Origin: Streptomyces speibonae
GTDB taxonomy: Bacteria > Actinomycetota > Actinomycetes > Streptomycetales > Streptomycetaceae
Direction of reading: 5' to 3'
Length of the DNA stretch: 8,177 nt
NCBI GenBank assembly: GCA_000715605.1
Contig: KL568579.1
Coordinates: forward strand, 1 to 8,177
Below are positions 1 through 6,547 of this stretch, one piece after another. The notes under the pieces are model-generated. The model did not search any database. It was not told the origin of the DNA and saw only the letters and a program-made list of their open reading frames with translations. Both the position numbers and the translations under genes were made by a program. Within the stretch, counting starts at the first letter, position 1. The number at the start of each line of letters is the position of its first letter.

Positions 1-734
1 ACTACGGCCCCATGGCGGCGCTGCCGGTGCTGCTGCCGATGGGCGTCTCGTGGTGGGCGTTCGCCCAGTACCACCGGGAGCGGGCCGCCCACCAGGCCAC
101 GATCCGCGCGCTCGTGCAGGCCGTCGACATCAAGGACGGCTACACGCGCGGACACAGCGAGCGCGTCGGACGCGCCTCGATGATGATCGCGCGGGAACTC
201 GGCCTGGACGACGAACGGGTCGAGGTGCTGCGCTTCGCCGGCATCCTGCACGACGTGGGCAAGCTCGGCGTCCCCACCCGGCTGCTCACCAAGAACGGCC
301 CGCTGACCCCCGAGGAACGCCGGGTGATCGAACTGCACCCCGAGTACGGGCACGAGATGGTGCGGGGGATCTCGTTCCTCGGCGAGGCCCGCGCGGCGGT
401 GCTGCACCACCACGAGCGGCTGGACGGCTCGGGATACCCCTACGGGCTGGCGGGCGGTCAGATCCCCGAGCCCGCGCGGGTGGTCGCGGTCGCCGACGCC
501 TTCGACGCGATGACCTCCAACCGCACCTACAGCAGGGCCCGGCCCGTGCCCGCGGCGCTCGAGGAGCTCCGCCGGTGCGCCGGCACCCACTTCGACCCGC
601 GGATGGTCGGCGCGCTGTCCCGGGCCATCGCCCGGTCCGGCTGGCACCCGGCGGTGACCGCTGACGACGACCGCTCCACCGCCCTGCCGGGGCCCGCCGC
701 ACCGGTGACCGACCGGTCCGGGGCCCGGCGGTGA
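1..734 (+). CDS. HD-GYP domain protein, predicted cyclic-di-GMP phosphodiesterase, 5' end outside window
   Basis: The frame is open to the left edge (complete codons from position 3), and the first visible residues are hydrophobic (LPVLLPMGVSWWAF), like the end of a last membrane helix. The ATG at 12 is therefore probably internal. Numbering from it, a full HD-GYP signature follows: GHSERV with His48, the LHDVGKLG core (His80-Asp81), His109 in ELHPEYGHEM, HHHERLDGSGYP at 132-143, the AVADAFDAMTS segment around Asp162, and GTHFDPRMV near 191-199. This family hydrolyses cyclic-di-GMP at a metal cluster held by these His and Asp residues, and every expected motif is present, so I predict an active, membrane-anchored cytoplasmic enzyme. 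The stop overlaps the next start (GTGA, 731-734), indicating coupled translation. From memory, Streptomyces HD-GYP proteins have been called HdgA/HdgB; I cannot tell which this is. Confidence 0.9.
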   Translation, partial: YGPMAALPVLLPMGVSWWAFAQYHRERAAHQATIRALVQAVDIKDGYTRGHSERVGRASMMIARELGLDDERVEVLRFAGILHDVGKLGVPTRLLTKNGPLTPEERRVIELHPEYGHEMVRGISFLGEARAAVLHHHERLDGSGYPYGLAGGQIPEPARVVAVADAFDAMTSNRTYSRARPVPAALEELRRCAGTHFDPRMVGALSRAIARSGWHPAVTADDDRSTALPGPAAPVTDRSGARR

Positions 735-1978
735 GGCCGCGGCTGCACACCGTCGTGCACCTCTGCGCCGCCGTCCTCGCGGCGGGGTCCCTCGGCACCA
801 CCCTCTACCACGGCGTCGAGGAACGGGGCGCCGCCCTGGCCTTCGGGGTGCTCGTCACGGTCGGCGAGCTCACCCGGCGCAACGGGACCCGGATCCGCGA
901 GGCCGCGCCGCTGGCCGCCGCGGGCTCGCTGTCGTACGCGCTGCTCGCCGAGACCGCGGGGCGGCCCACCCACCACGGCGCCGCCCAGGTCGTCACCGTG
1001 GTGCTCGCCGCGTCCCTGCTCGGCAGCGTGCCGCACGTGGGGCGCGGCGACGGGCCCGCCCTCGACCCGGCCGCCCGACGGGTGCTCACCGTCGGCTTCG
1101 TCGCCCTGTGCTTCCAGCCGCTGTACACCCGGGGCGCTTTCGACGGCTGGGGCGGCTCCGCCCACGCCCTGCTGCTGCTCGCCCTGCTGTCCCTCACCGC
1201 GCTGTGCGACGCCGTGCTCGCCGCCGCGCTGGCCCACTCCCGCACCGGCTGGCCCTTCCCGCCGCTGCTGCGCGACGAGCTGCGGGCCGTTCCCGGCATC
1301 GGCGCCGCCGTCATCGCCACCGGTGCCGTGATGGCGCTCGGGGTCGCCGTCGTGGGCCTGTGGGCGCTGCCCGTGTTCTCCGTGCCCCTGCTGCTGGCCC
1401 AGCTGTCCTACCGGCGGTACGCGGCCGTCCGCGCCACCTACCGGCAGACCATCGCGTCCCTCGCGCGGGCCACCGAGATCGCCGGGTACACCCCCGCCGG
1501 TCACGCCCGCCGGGTGGCCTCGCTCAGCCAGGCGGTGGGCCGGGACCTCGGGCTGACCGAGCCCGAGCTGACCGTGCTGGAGTACGCGGCGCTGATGCAC
1601 GACATCGGCCAGCTCAGCCTCGTCGACCCGGTCCCCGCGGGGGCCACCGCCGGACTGCCGGTCGCCGAGCAGCGGCGGATCGCGCTGCTCGGCGGCGCCG
1701 TGGTGCGGCAGACGGGGGTCGACCCCCGGGTGGCCGGGATCGTCGAACGCCAGGCCGACCCGCACCATGAGCAACCGCTCGCCGCGCGGATCGTCCGGGT
1801 GGTGAACGCGTACGAGGAGAAGTCCCGGGAAGGAGGTCCCGGCGGGCCGCTGACCGCGCTGGAGGAACTGCGGCTCGGTACCGCCGGGGAGTATGCGCCG
1901 GAGGTCGTCGAGGCGCTGGCCCGGGTGTTGTCACGGAACACGGAGGGGGCGCGTGCATACGGAGAGCGGACGTGGTGA
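731..1978 (+). CDS. Multi-pass membrane protein with degenerate HD-GYP-like C-terminal domain
   Basis: The 415-residue protein starts at a GTG overlapping the previous stop, so the two are probably made together. Residues 1-224 are mostly hydrophobic, with likely membrane segments near 7-22, 60-75, 85-100, 118-134, 144-168 and 188-224. The cytoplasmic C-terminal part (about 230-400) resembles the first half of an HD-GYP domain: GHARRVASLS with His258 and LMHDIGQLS with His290-Asp291. The second half does not match. The HHExxDGxGYP segment is replaced by ERQADPHHEQP (339-349), and the AVADxYDAMTS stretch is reduced to RIVRVVNAYEEKS. Metal binding and phosphodiesterase activity are therefore doubtful. 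It may be a sensory or regulatory partner of the complete HD-GYP protein upstream. The general class is clear; the function is inference. Confidence 0.85.
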   Translation: MRPRLHTVVHLCAAVLAAGSLGTTLYHGVEERGAALAFGVLVTVGELTRRNGTRIREAAPLAAAGSLSYALLAETAGRPTHHGAAQVVTVVLAASLLGSVPHVGRGDGPALDPAARRVLTVGFVALCFQPLYTRGAFDGWGGSAHALLLLALLSLTALCDAVLAAALAHSRTGWPFPPLLRDELRAVPGIGAAVIATGAVMALGVAVVGLWALPVFSVPLLLAQLSYRRYAAVRATYRQTIASLARATEIAGYTPAGHARRVASLSQAVGRDLGLTEPELTVLEYAALMHDIGQLSLVDPVPAGATAGLPVAEQRRIALLGGAVVRQTGVDPRVAGIVERQADPHHEQPLAARIVRVVNAYEEKSREGGPGGPLTALEELRLGTAGEYAPEVVEALARVLSRNTEGARAYGERTW

Positions 1979-1979
1979 G

Positions 1980-2015
1980 AGCCTCGCGCGGGGCTGTCTG
2001 ACCCCCTGCGAGGCT
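1980..2015 (+). terminator. Hairpin just after the HD gene pair, possible terminator
   Basis: AGCCTCGC (1980-1987) is exactly complementary to GCGAGGCT (2008-2015). Inside it, GGGG (1990-1993) can pair with CCCC (2002-2005), giving a 12-bp stem interrupted by a 2x2 internal loop, with loop CTGTCTGA. It starts two bases after the TGA at 1976-1978, where a terminator would be expected. No T-run follows, as is common for actinobacterial terminators. It probably separates the HD pair from the TPR gene. Confidence 0.5.
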
Positions 2016-2032
2016 GGGTAACCCATGGGTAA
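2016..2032. promoter_or_regulatory. Palindrome ACCCATGGGT flanked by GGGTAA repeats, possible operator
   Basis: A perfect 10-bp palindrome ACCCATGGGT lies at 2021-2030, and GGGTAA occurs as a direct repeat at 2016-2021 and 2027-2032. It sits between a hairpin and the TPR gene, a reasonable place for a transcription-factor site. I see no clear -35/-10 pair in 2033-2135. The palindrome contains NcoI-like CCATGG by composition alone, so chance is possible. Confidence 0.25.
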
Positions 2033-2135
2033 TGAGCGTCCTTGTGGCCGTACGTGGTTGGATGCGAAGGAGAGGGTGTCCGGGGGCGCGGACCGACACA
2101 GCCGGCCCACCGAACGGAACTGGCAGGCGGGAATC

Positions 2136-3116
2136 GTGAGGATCTTCGGCAAGGGACGGCACCGGCCCTCCGCCTCCTGGCGGCAGGCCACGGATCGCGC
2201 GTTCACGCTCATCGGCGACGGCCGGTACGAGGACGCGGGAGCGCTGCTGACACGTGCCGCCGATCTGGAACCCTGGCTCTCGGAGTCCTGGTTCAATCTG
2301 GCGCTGCTGCACAAGTTCCGGCACGACTGGGAGCAGGCGCGTTCGGCGGGCCTGCGCGCCGTGGCGCTGCTCGACCGCGACACCGGGGCGCCCGACTGGT
2401 GGAACGTCGGCATCGCCGCCACCGCGCTGCAGGACTGGCCGCTGGCCCGGCGGGCCTGGCAGGCCTACGGGCTGAAGGTGCCGGGACCGGCCACCGACTC
2501 CGGCGAGCCCCTCGGCATGGACCTGGGCAGCGCGGCCGTGCGGCTGTCCCCGGAAGGGGAGGCGGAGGTCGTGTGGGGCCGGCGCCTGGACCCCGCCCGG
2601 ATCGAGGTGCTGTCCATTCCGCTGCCGTCCTCCGGGCGCCGCTGGGGCGAGGTCGTCCTGCACGACGGGGTGCCGCACGGCGAGCGCAGCACCGCCGCCG
2701 GGCACACCTACCCGGTGTTCGACGAGATCGAGCTGTGGGCGCCGTCGCCGGTGCCGACCTGGGTGGTGCTGCTGGAGGCCGCGTCCGAGACCGACCGGGA
2801 CGCGCTGGAACAGCTGGCCTCCGACGCCGGTTTCGCCGCCGAGGACTGGTCGTCGTCCGTGCGGCTGCTGTGCCGGATGTGCTCGGAGTCCCGGATGCCG
2901 TCCGACGAGGGCGAGGGCGAGCACCTGGACCCGCACGACCACAGCGAGCCGGGGCACCCCGGTCCCCTCGGGCACCGTACGGACGGGCAGTTGTGGGTGC
3001 CGGAGCGCGAGTGCGGGATCGCCGCGCCGGCGTCGCTGGTACGGGGGTTGCTGGACGGGTGGGTCGCGGACAGCCCGGAGTCCAGGGATTGGCGGGATCT
3101 CGAAGAGGTCTGCTAG
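2136..3116 (+). CDS. TPR-repeat protein of unknown function, with C-terminal Cys/His-rich segment
   Basis: From the GTG at 2136 the product is 326 residues, beginning VRIFGKGRHRPS, the start I recall for Streptomyces homologues. Residues about 15-115 form helical TPR-like repeats: the pattern W/F, G, Y, A, L, A, P recurs in DRAFTLIGDGRYEDAGALL, SWFNLALLHKF and WWNVGIAATALQDWPLARRAW. Residues 127-240 look beta-rich and are unassigned. The end holds CRMC (Cys246, Cys249), a His-rich stretch (His263, 267, 269, 274, 280) and Cys293, a possible metal site. No signal peptide or membrane helix is seen. An in-frame GTG at 2076 preceded by AAGGAG (2067-2072) is a real alternative, adding 20 residues; the ATG at 2025 is less likely because it sits in a palindrome. 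TPRs mediate protein contacts; the partner is unknown. Peptide deformylase follows 78 bp downstream. Confidence 0.85.
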   Translation: MRIFGKGRHRPSASWRQATDRAFTLIGDGRYEDAGALLTRAADLEPWLSESWFNLALLHKFRHDWEQARSAGLRAVALLDRDTGAPDWWNVGIAATALQDWPLARRAWQAYGLKVPGPATDSGEPLGMDLGSAAVRLSPEGEAEVVWGRRLDPARIEVLSIPLPSSGRRWGEVVLHDGVPHGERSTAAGHTYPVFDEIELWAPSPVPTWVVLLEAASETDRDALEQLASDAGFAAEDWSSSVRLLCRMCSESRMPSDEGEGEHLDPHDHSEPGHPGPLGHRTDGQLWVPERECGIAAPASLVRGLLDGWVADSPESRDWRDLEEVC

Positions 3117-3174
3117 GGGCAGCCCCGCAGATGGTTGCCCGTACCCTGTATCAGCATCACAACCCCCGTTTTCC

Positions 3175-3182
3175 AAGGAAGG
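3175..3182 (+). promoter_or_regulatory. Ribosome binding site deciding the deformylase start
   Basis: AAGGAAGG ends 12 bases before the ATG at 3195. That spacing is a little long, but this is the only strong purine run upstream, and it lies inside the alternative N-terminal extension that would begin at 3135. It therefore favours the ATG at 3195. Confidence 0.5.
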
Positions 3183-3194
3183 CACACCTCGGTC

Positions 3195-3845
3195 ATGGCT
3201 CAGCAGGACACCGATCAGCAGCACGCGGGCGTGCTCCCCGTCGACGACGAGGGGTACGTCATCGACACGGAGGACTGCGAGGAGCGCGAGGCGGCCTGGC
3301 GTGAGCGCGGCACCTCGCGGCCGATCACGGTGGTCGGCAACCCGGTGCTGCACAGGGAGTGCAAGGACGTCACGGACTTCGGCGAGGAACTCCAGCAACT
3401 GGTCGCCGACATGTTCGCCAGCCAGCGCACGGCCGAGGGCGTGGGCCTGGCCGCCAACCAGATCGGCGTCGACCTGAAGGTCTTCGTCTACGACTGCCCC
3501 GACGACGAGGGCGCGCGCCACGTCGGCGTGATCTGCAACCCGAAGCTGGTCGAACTGCCCGCCGAACAGCGCCGGCTGGACGACAGCAGCGAGGGCTGTC
3601 TGTCGGTGCCGACCGCGTACGCGCCGCTGGCCCGCCCCGACTACGCCGAGGTGACCGGGCAGGACGAGAAGGGCAACCCGGTCCGGGTACGCGGCACCGG
3701 CTACTTCGCGCGGTGTTTGCAGCACGAGACCGACCACCTCTACGGCTACCTGTACATCGACCGGCTGTCCAAGCGCGAACGCAAGGCGGCGCTGCGGCAG
3801 ATGGCCGAGAACGAGCCGCGCTACCCCGTGGTCGCCAACGACTGA
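3195..3845 (+). CDS. def: Peptide deformylase
   Basis: The 216-residue cytoplasmic enzyme removes the formyl group from the N-terminal Met of new proteins. All three family motifs are intact: GVGLAANQ (82-89, motif GxGxAAxQ), EGCLS (133-137) and QHETDH (176-181, motif HExDH). Known family chemistry assigns Cys135, His177 and His181 as metal ligands and Glu178 as the catalytic base. Before the core, which begins about [13 protein letters not shown] (41-53), there is an acidic N-terminal extension of about 40 residues that most bacterial deformylases lack. The ATG at 3195 was chosen from its ribosome site and because homologues I recall begin MAQQDT; a frame extension to 3135 adds unlikely sequence. 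The [10 protein letters not shown] and EGCLSVP details look like type I deformylase. No methionyl-tRNA formyltransferase gene is adjacent, so this is probably one of several deformylases. It ends before a strong terminator. Confidence 0.95.
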   Translation: MAQQDTDQQHAGVLPVDDEGYVIDTEDCEEREAAWRERGTSRPITVVGNPVLHRECKDVTDFGEELQQLVADMFASQRTAEGVGLAANQIGVDLKVFVYDCPDDEGARHVGVICNPKLVELPAEQRRLDDSSEGCLSVPTAYAPLARPDYAEVTGQDEKGNPVRVRGTGYFARCLQHETDHLYGYLYIDRLSKRERKAALRQMAENEPRYPVVAND

Positions 3846-3852
3846 CACGGCG

Positions 3853-3869
3853 GGCGGAGCCCCTCCGCC
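3853..3869 (+). repeat. Small hairpin after deformylase
   Basis: GGCGGAG (3853-3859) pairs exactly with CTCCGCC (3863-3869) across a 3-base CCC loop. It lies just before the stronger terminator and may help protect the 3' end of the deformylase message. It could also simply reflect GC-rich composition. Confidence 0.3.
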
Positions 3870-3878
3870 GCCTCGCTC

Positions 3879-3916
3879 ACGGCGCCCGACCGGACACCTC
3901 TCCGGTCGGGCGCCGT
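3879..3916. terminator. Strong stem-loop terminator of the deformylase transcript
   Basis: CGGCGCCCGACCGGA (3880-3894) and TCCGGTCGGGCGCCG (3901-3915) are perfect complements, and A3879-T3916 extends the stem to 16 bp around the 6-base loop CACCTC. It is followed by TCGTCTCTGCG, a modestly T-rich tail. It lies 34 bp after the deformylase stop and ahead of the terpene leader, so it should insulate the terpene genes from upstream transcription. Confidence 0.85.
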
Positions 3917-3954
3917 TCGTCTCTGCGCACCGAAAGGTAGTGAAAGAAGCAAAT

Positions 3955-3969
3955 CCGTTCCCAGAACGG
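3955..3969. promoter_or_regulatory. Inverted repeat CCGTTC-CCA-GAACGG, possible operator
   Basis: A perfect 6-bp inverted repeat with a 3-base spacer (15 bp in all) lies about 98 bp upstream of the synthase start and just upstream of the TTGTGG promoter candidate. The length and symmetry fit a dimeric regulator site. The regulator is unknown. Confidence 0.4.
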
Positions 3970-4007
3970 TCAGTTGTGGTGCTGAATGGAGGTGCGGGGA
4001 TACGCAC

Positions 4008-4041
4008 GGCGTGCGCCCGGCTCGGGGGACGGGCGCACGCC
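4008..4041 (+). promoter_or_regulatory. Perfect 12-bp stem-loop in the synthase leader
   Basis: GGCGTGCGCCCG (4008-4019) and CGGGCGCACGCC (4030-4041) are exact complements around the 10-base loop GCTCGGGGGA. The structure ends 11 bases before the ribosome site of the terpene synthase. It may be an mRNA-stabilising 5' hairpin, an attenuator, or a second read-through terminator. There is no T-run behind it, so simple termination is less attractive. If transcription starts inside or after it, it could instead act as DNA, for example as an operator. Confidence 0.5.
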
Positions 4042-4052
4042 AACTGGCGGCG

Positions 4053-4060
4053 AGAGGGGA
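4053..4060 (+). promoter_or_regulatory. Ribosome binding site of epi-isozizaene synthase
   Basis: The purine run GAGAGGGGA region ends 6 bases before the GTG at 4067. This good spacing fixes the GTG as the start, against upstream in-frame extension to 3986, which would translate through the leader hairpin. Confidence 0.75.
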
Positions 4061-4066
4061 TTGTTC

Positions 4067-5152
4067 GTGCATGCTTTGTCACACGGCACCACATCGACAC
4101 CGACCACCATCACGGTTCCACCGGCGCTGTCTCTTCCGGTGATCGAGGCGGCGTTTCCCCGGCAACTCCACCCGTATTGGCCGAAGCTTCAGGAAACGAC
4201 CAGGGCATGGCTGCTCGAAAAGCGGCTCATGCCGGCGGACAAGGTGGAGGAATATGCCGATGGCCTGTGCTACACCGACCTTATGGCGGGGTACTACATA
4301 GGCGCCCCCGACGAGGTCCTGCAGGCGATTGCGGACTACAGCGCGTGGTTCTTCGTCTGGGACGACCGGCACGACCGCGACATCGTGCACGGCCGGCCCA
4401 CCGCCTGGCGGCGGTTGAAGAACCTGCTGCACAACGCCCTCGACAGCCCCACCGACCACCTGCGTCACGAGGATCCGGTGGTCGCGGGGCTCGCGGACAG
4501 CGTGCGACGGCTCTTCACCTTCCTGCCGGGCAGCTGGAACGCCCGGTTCGCCCGGCACTTCCACACGGTGATCGAGGCGTACGACCGGGAATTCCACAAC
4601 CGCTCGGAGGGAATCGTCCCCACCGTCGAGGAATACCTGGAACTGCGCCGGCTCACCTTCGCGCACTGGATCTGGACGGATCTGCTGGAACCGAGTGCGG
4701 GAAGTGAACTCCCGGACCCGGTACGGAAGAACCCGGCGTACCGGAAGGCGGCGCTGCTCAGTCAGGAATTCGCCGCCTGGTACAACGACCTGTGCTCACT
4801 TCCGAAGGAAATAGCCGGAAGTGAGGTGCACAATCTCGGCATCAGTCTCGTCACGCACGAGGGGCTGACCCTCGAAGAGGCCATCGCCGAAGTGCGGCAC
4901 CGCGTCGAGGAATGCATCCGCGAATTCCAGAATGCGGAACGCGACGCGCTGCGGTTCGCCGACGTCCTCGACGACGGCACCGTGGGAGGAAAGGAAACGA
5001 GCGCCGCCGTGCGCGCGTGCGTCGGCAACATGCGGAACTGGTTCAGTTCCGTCTACTGGTTCCACCACGAGTCCGGCCGGTACCGAGTCGACAGCTGGGA
5101 CGACCGGTCCACGCCCCCGTACGTCAACAACGAAGCGGCAGGTGAGAAATGA
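4067..5152 (+). CDS. cyc1: Epi-isozizaene synthase (class I sesquiterpene cyclase)
   Basis: This soluble Mg2+-dependent enzyme cyclises farnesyl diphosphate to the tricyclic sesquiterpene epi-isozizaene, the first step to albaflavenone. From the GTG at 4067 it has 361 residues, the length I recall for S. coelicolor SCO5222, and numbering falls in register. The Asp-rich motif is DDRHD (99-103). The second metal motif is NDLCSLPKE, with Asn240, Ser244 and Glu248. Arg338-Tyr339 (GRY) is the diphosphate sensor. The pocket aromatics Phe95, Phe96, Phe198 and Trp203 are all kept. The N-terminal [12 protein letters not shown] and C-terminal NNEAAGEK closely resemble the S. coelicolor enzyme. Its stop overlaps the P450 start (ATGA, 5149-5152), so the two are co-translated. 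Codon composition is patchy: A/T third positions are much more frequent near 4115-4330 and 4590-4960 than between. The identification is close to certain; product purity is inferred. Confidence 0.96.
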   Translation: MHALSHGTTSTPTTITVPPALSLPVIEAAFPRQLHPYWPKLQETTRAWLLEKRLMPADKVEEYADGLCYTDLMAGYYIGAPDEVLQAIADYSAWFFVWDDRHDRDIVHGRPTAWRRLKNLLHNALDSPTDHLRHEDPVVAGLADSVRRLFTFLPGSWNARFARHFHTVIEAYDREFHNRSEGIVPTVEEYLELRRLTFAHWIWTDLLEPSAGSELPDPVRKNPAYRKAALLSQEFAAWYNDLCSLPKEIAGSEVHNLGISLVTHEGLTLEEAIAEVRHRVEECIREFQNAERDALRFADVLDDGTVGGKETSAAVRACVGNMRNWFSSVYWFHHESGRYRVDSWDDRSTPPYVNNEAAGEK

Positions 5153-6519
5153 CCGTCGAGTCGGTGAACCCCGGGACGTCCGCCACGACCGCACTGTCCG
5201 AACCGCCCCTGGCCGGCGGAGGATTCCCCCTCCTCGGCCACGGCTGGAAACTGGCCCGCGATCCGCTGTCCTTCCTCTCCGGACTGCGCGACCACGGCGA
5301 GGTCGTACGCCTGAAACTGGGCCCGAAGACGGTGTACGCCGTCACCACCCCCGCCCTCACCGGGGCGGTGGCCCTCAGTCCCGACTACATCATCGCCGGG
5401 CCGCTCTGGGAGTCCCTGGAGGACCTGCTCGGCAAGGAGGGCGTGGCCACCGCCAACGGCGCGCTGCACCGGCGCCAGCGCCGCACCATCCAGCCCGCCT
5501 TCCGGCTCGACGCGATCCCCGCGTACGGGCCGATCATGGCGGAGGAGTCGCACGCGCTGGTGGAGCGCTGGCGTTCCGGCCAGGTGCTGGACGTCACGTC
5601 GGAGTCCTTCCGCGTGGCCGTCCGGGTCGCCGCCCGCTGCCTGATGCGCGGCAGCTACATGGACGCCCGGGCCGACCGCATCTGCGCCGACCTCGCGGCA
5701 CTGTTCAGCGGCATGTACCAGCGCATGGTGGTGCCGCTCGGGCCGCTCTACAAGGTGCCGCTCCCGGCCAACCGCGAATTCAACCGGGCCCTGGCCGATT
5801 TGCATGTCCTGGTGGACGAGATCGTCGCCGACCGAAGGGCAAGCGGTCAAAAGCCGAACGATTTGCTGACGGCTTTGCTGGAAGCGAAGGACGACAATGG
5901 CGAGCCCATTGGGGAACAGGAGATCCACGATCAGGTCATCGCCATACTCACCCCCGGCAGCGAAACCGTGGGGTCCATGGTCATGTCCCTGCTCCTGGTT
6001 CTCACCGAGCACCCGGAACTGGGCGACAAGATCCGCGACGAGGTGAAAGCCGTCGTCGGTGACCGGCCCGTCGCATTCGAGGACGTCCGAAAGCTGACGT
6101 ACACCGCGAATGTCGTCACCGAGACCCTCCGGTTGCATCCGGCCGTCTGGATATTGACGCGCCGCGCGGTGACCGACACGGAACTCGGCGGATACCGCAT
6201 TCCCAAGGGGGCGGACCTCATCTACAGCCCGTACGCCATCCAGCGCGACCGGCGATCGTACGAGCGGCACGAGGAGTTCGACCCGGACCGCTGGCTCCCC
6301 GGACGGTCCAAGGACGTCCCCAAGTACGCGATGAGCCCCTTCAGTGTGGGCAACCGCAAATGCCCCAGTGACCACTTCTCCATGGCCGAGCTCACGCTCA
6401 TCACCGCGGCGGTCGCCTCCGCCTTCCGGTTCGAGCACGCGCCCGGCTCCGACATCCGGCCGCGGATCGGCATCACGCTCCGGCCGCGCCGGCTGATGGT
6501 GCGGGCACTGCCCCGCTGA
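5149..6519 (+). CDS. cyp170A: CYP170-family cytochrome P450, albaflavenone monooxygenase
   Basis: This 456-residue soluble P450 is predicted to oxidise epi-isozizaene in two steps, through albaflavenol epimers to the ketone albaflavenone, as its S. coelicolor homologue CYP170A1 does. The start ATG overlaps the synthase stop by 4 bp, preceded by GGTGAG (5141-5146). P450 signatures are: K-helix ETLR (325-328), the PERF-like FDPDRW region (377-382), and the heme loop FSVGNRKC with the thiolate ligand Cys405. The I-helix reads TPGSET (268-273), with Pro where an Ala or Gly is usual; as I recall, CYP170A1 has the same. CYP170A1 also moonlights as a farnesene synthase using an Asp-rich motif; the aligned stretch here is DDNGE (248-252) rather than DDNGD. 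Codons 205-364 have many more A/T third positions (28 of 160) than codons 25-204 (9 of 180). Redox partners are not encoded in the window. Confidence 0.94.
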   Translation: MTVESVNPGTSATTALSEPPLAGGGFPLLGHGWKLARDPLSFLSGLRDHGEVVRLKLGPKTVYAVTTPALTGAVALSPDYIIAGPLWESLEDLLGKEGVATANGALHRRQRRTIQPAFRLDAIPAYGPIMAEESHALVERWRSGQVLDVTSESFRVAVRVAARCLMRGSYMDARADRICADLAALFSGMYQRMVVPLGPLYKVPLPANREFNRALADLHVLVDEIVADRRASGQKPNDLLTALLEAKDDNGEPIGEQEIHDQVIAILTPGSETVGSMVMSLLLVLTEHPELGDKIRDEVKAVVGDRPVAFEDVRKLTYTANVVTETLRLHPAVWILTRRAVTDTELGGYRIPKGADLIYSPYAIQRDRRSYERHEEFDPDRWLPGRSKDVPKYAMSPFSVGNRKCPSDHFSMAELTLITAAVASAFRFEHAPGSDIRPRIGITLRPRRLMVRALPR

Positions 6520-6547
6520 CCGGCCCGTCCGGCTCCTCCGGCGCGCG

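Larger units (their letters stand above)
3917..4066 (+). promoter_or_regulatory. Leader/promoter region of the terpene operon
   Basis: This 150-bp gene-free stretch between the deformylase terminator and epi-isozizaene synthase must hold the operon promoter, since a terminator lies upstream. Positions 3930-3956 are locally A-rich (GAAAGG, GAAAGAAGCAAAT). TTGTGG at 3974-3979 could be a -35 element, with a poor -10 candidate GGGATA about 17 bases later. I would not call the exact promoter. It contains the two inverted repeats listed separately. No TTA leucine codon was noticed in the two genes in the stretches I read codon by codon, so I see no bldA signal. Confidence 0.5.

Noticed and set aside
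3135..3163. Promoter for the deformylase (TTGCCC at 3135-3140)
   Set aside because: No acceptable -10 lies at 16-18 bases spacing. It may be read from the TPR gene promoter.
3986..4066. Longer N-terminus for epi-isozizaene synthase starting at ATG 3986
   Set aside because: It would translate through the 12-bp hairpin and the ribosome site. The 361-residue form keeps catalytic residues in the known numbering.
1614..4100. Very long open reading frame on the minus strand (about 828 codons)
   Set aside because: It lies opposite four well-supported genes. Its residue make-up (Gly, Arg, Pro, Val-rich, no domain) is what the antisense of high-GC coding DNA gives.
5053..6438. Minus-strand open frame of 461 codons
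   Set aside because: It is antisense to the P450, which has clear motifs. No recognisable domain or independent start evidence was seen.
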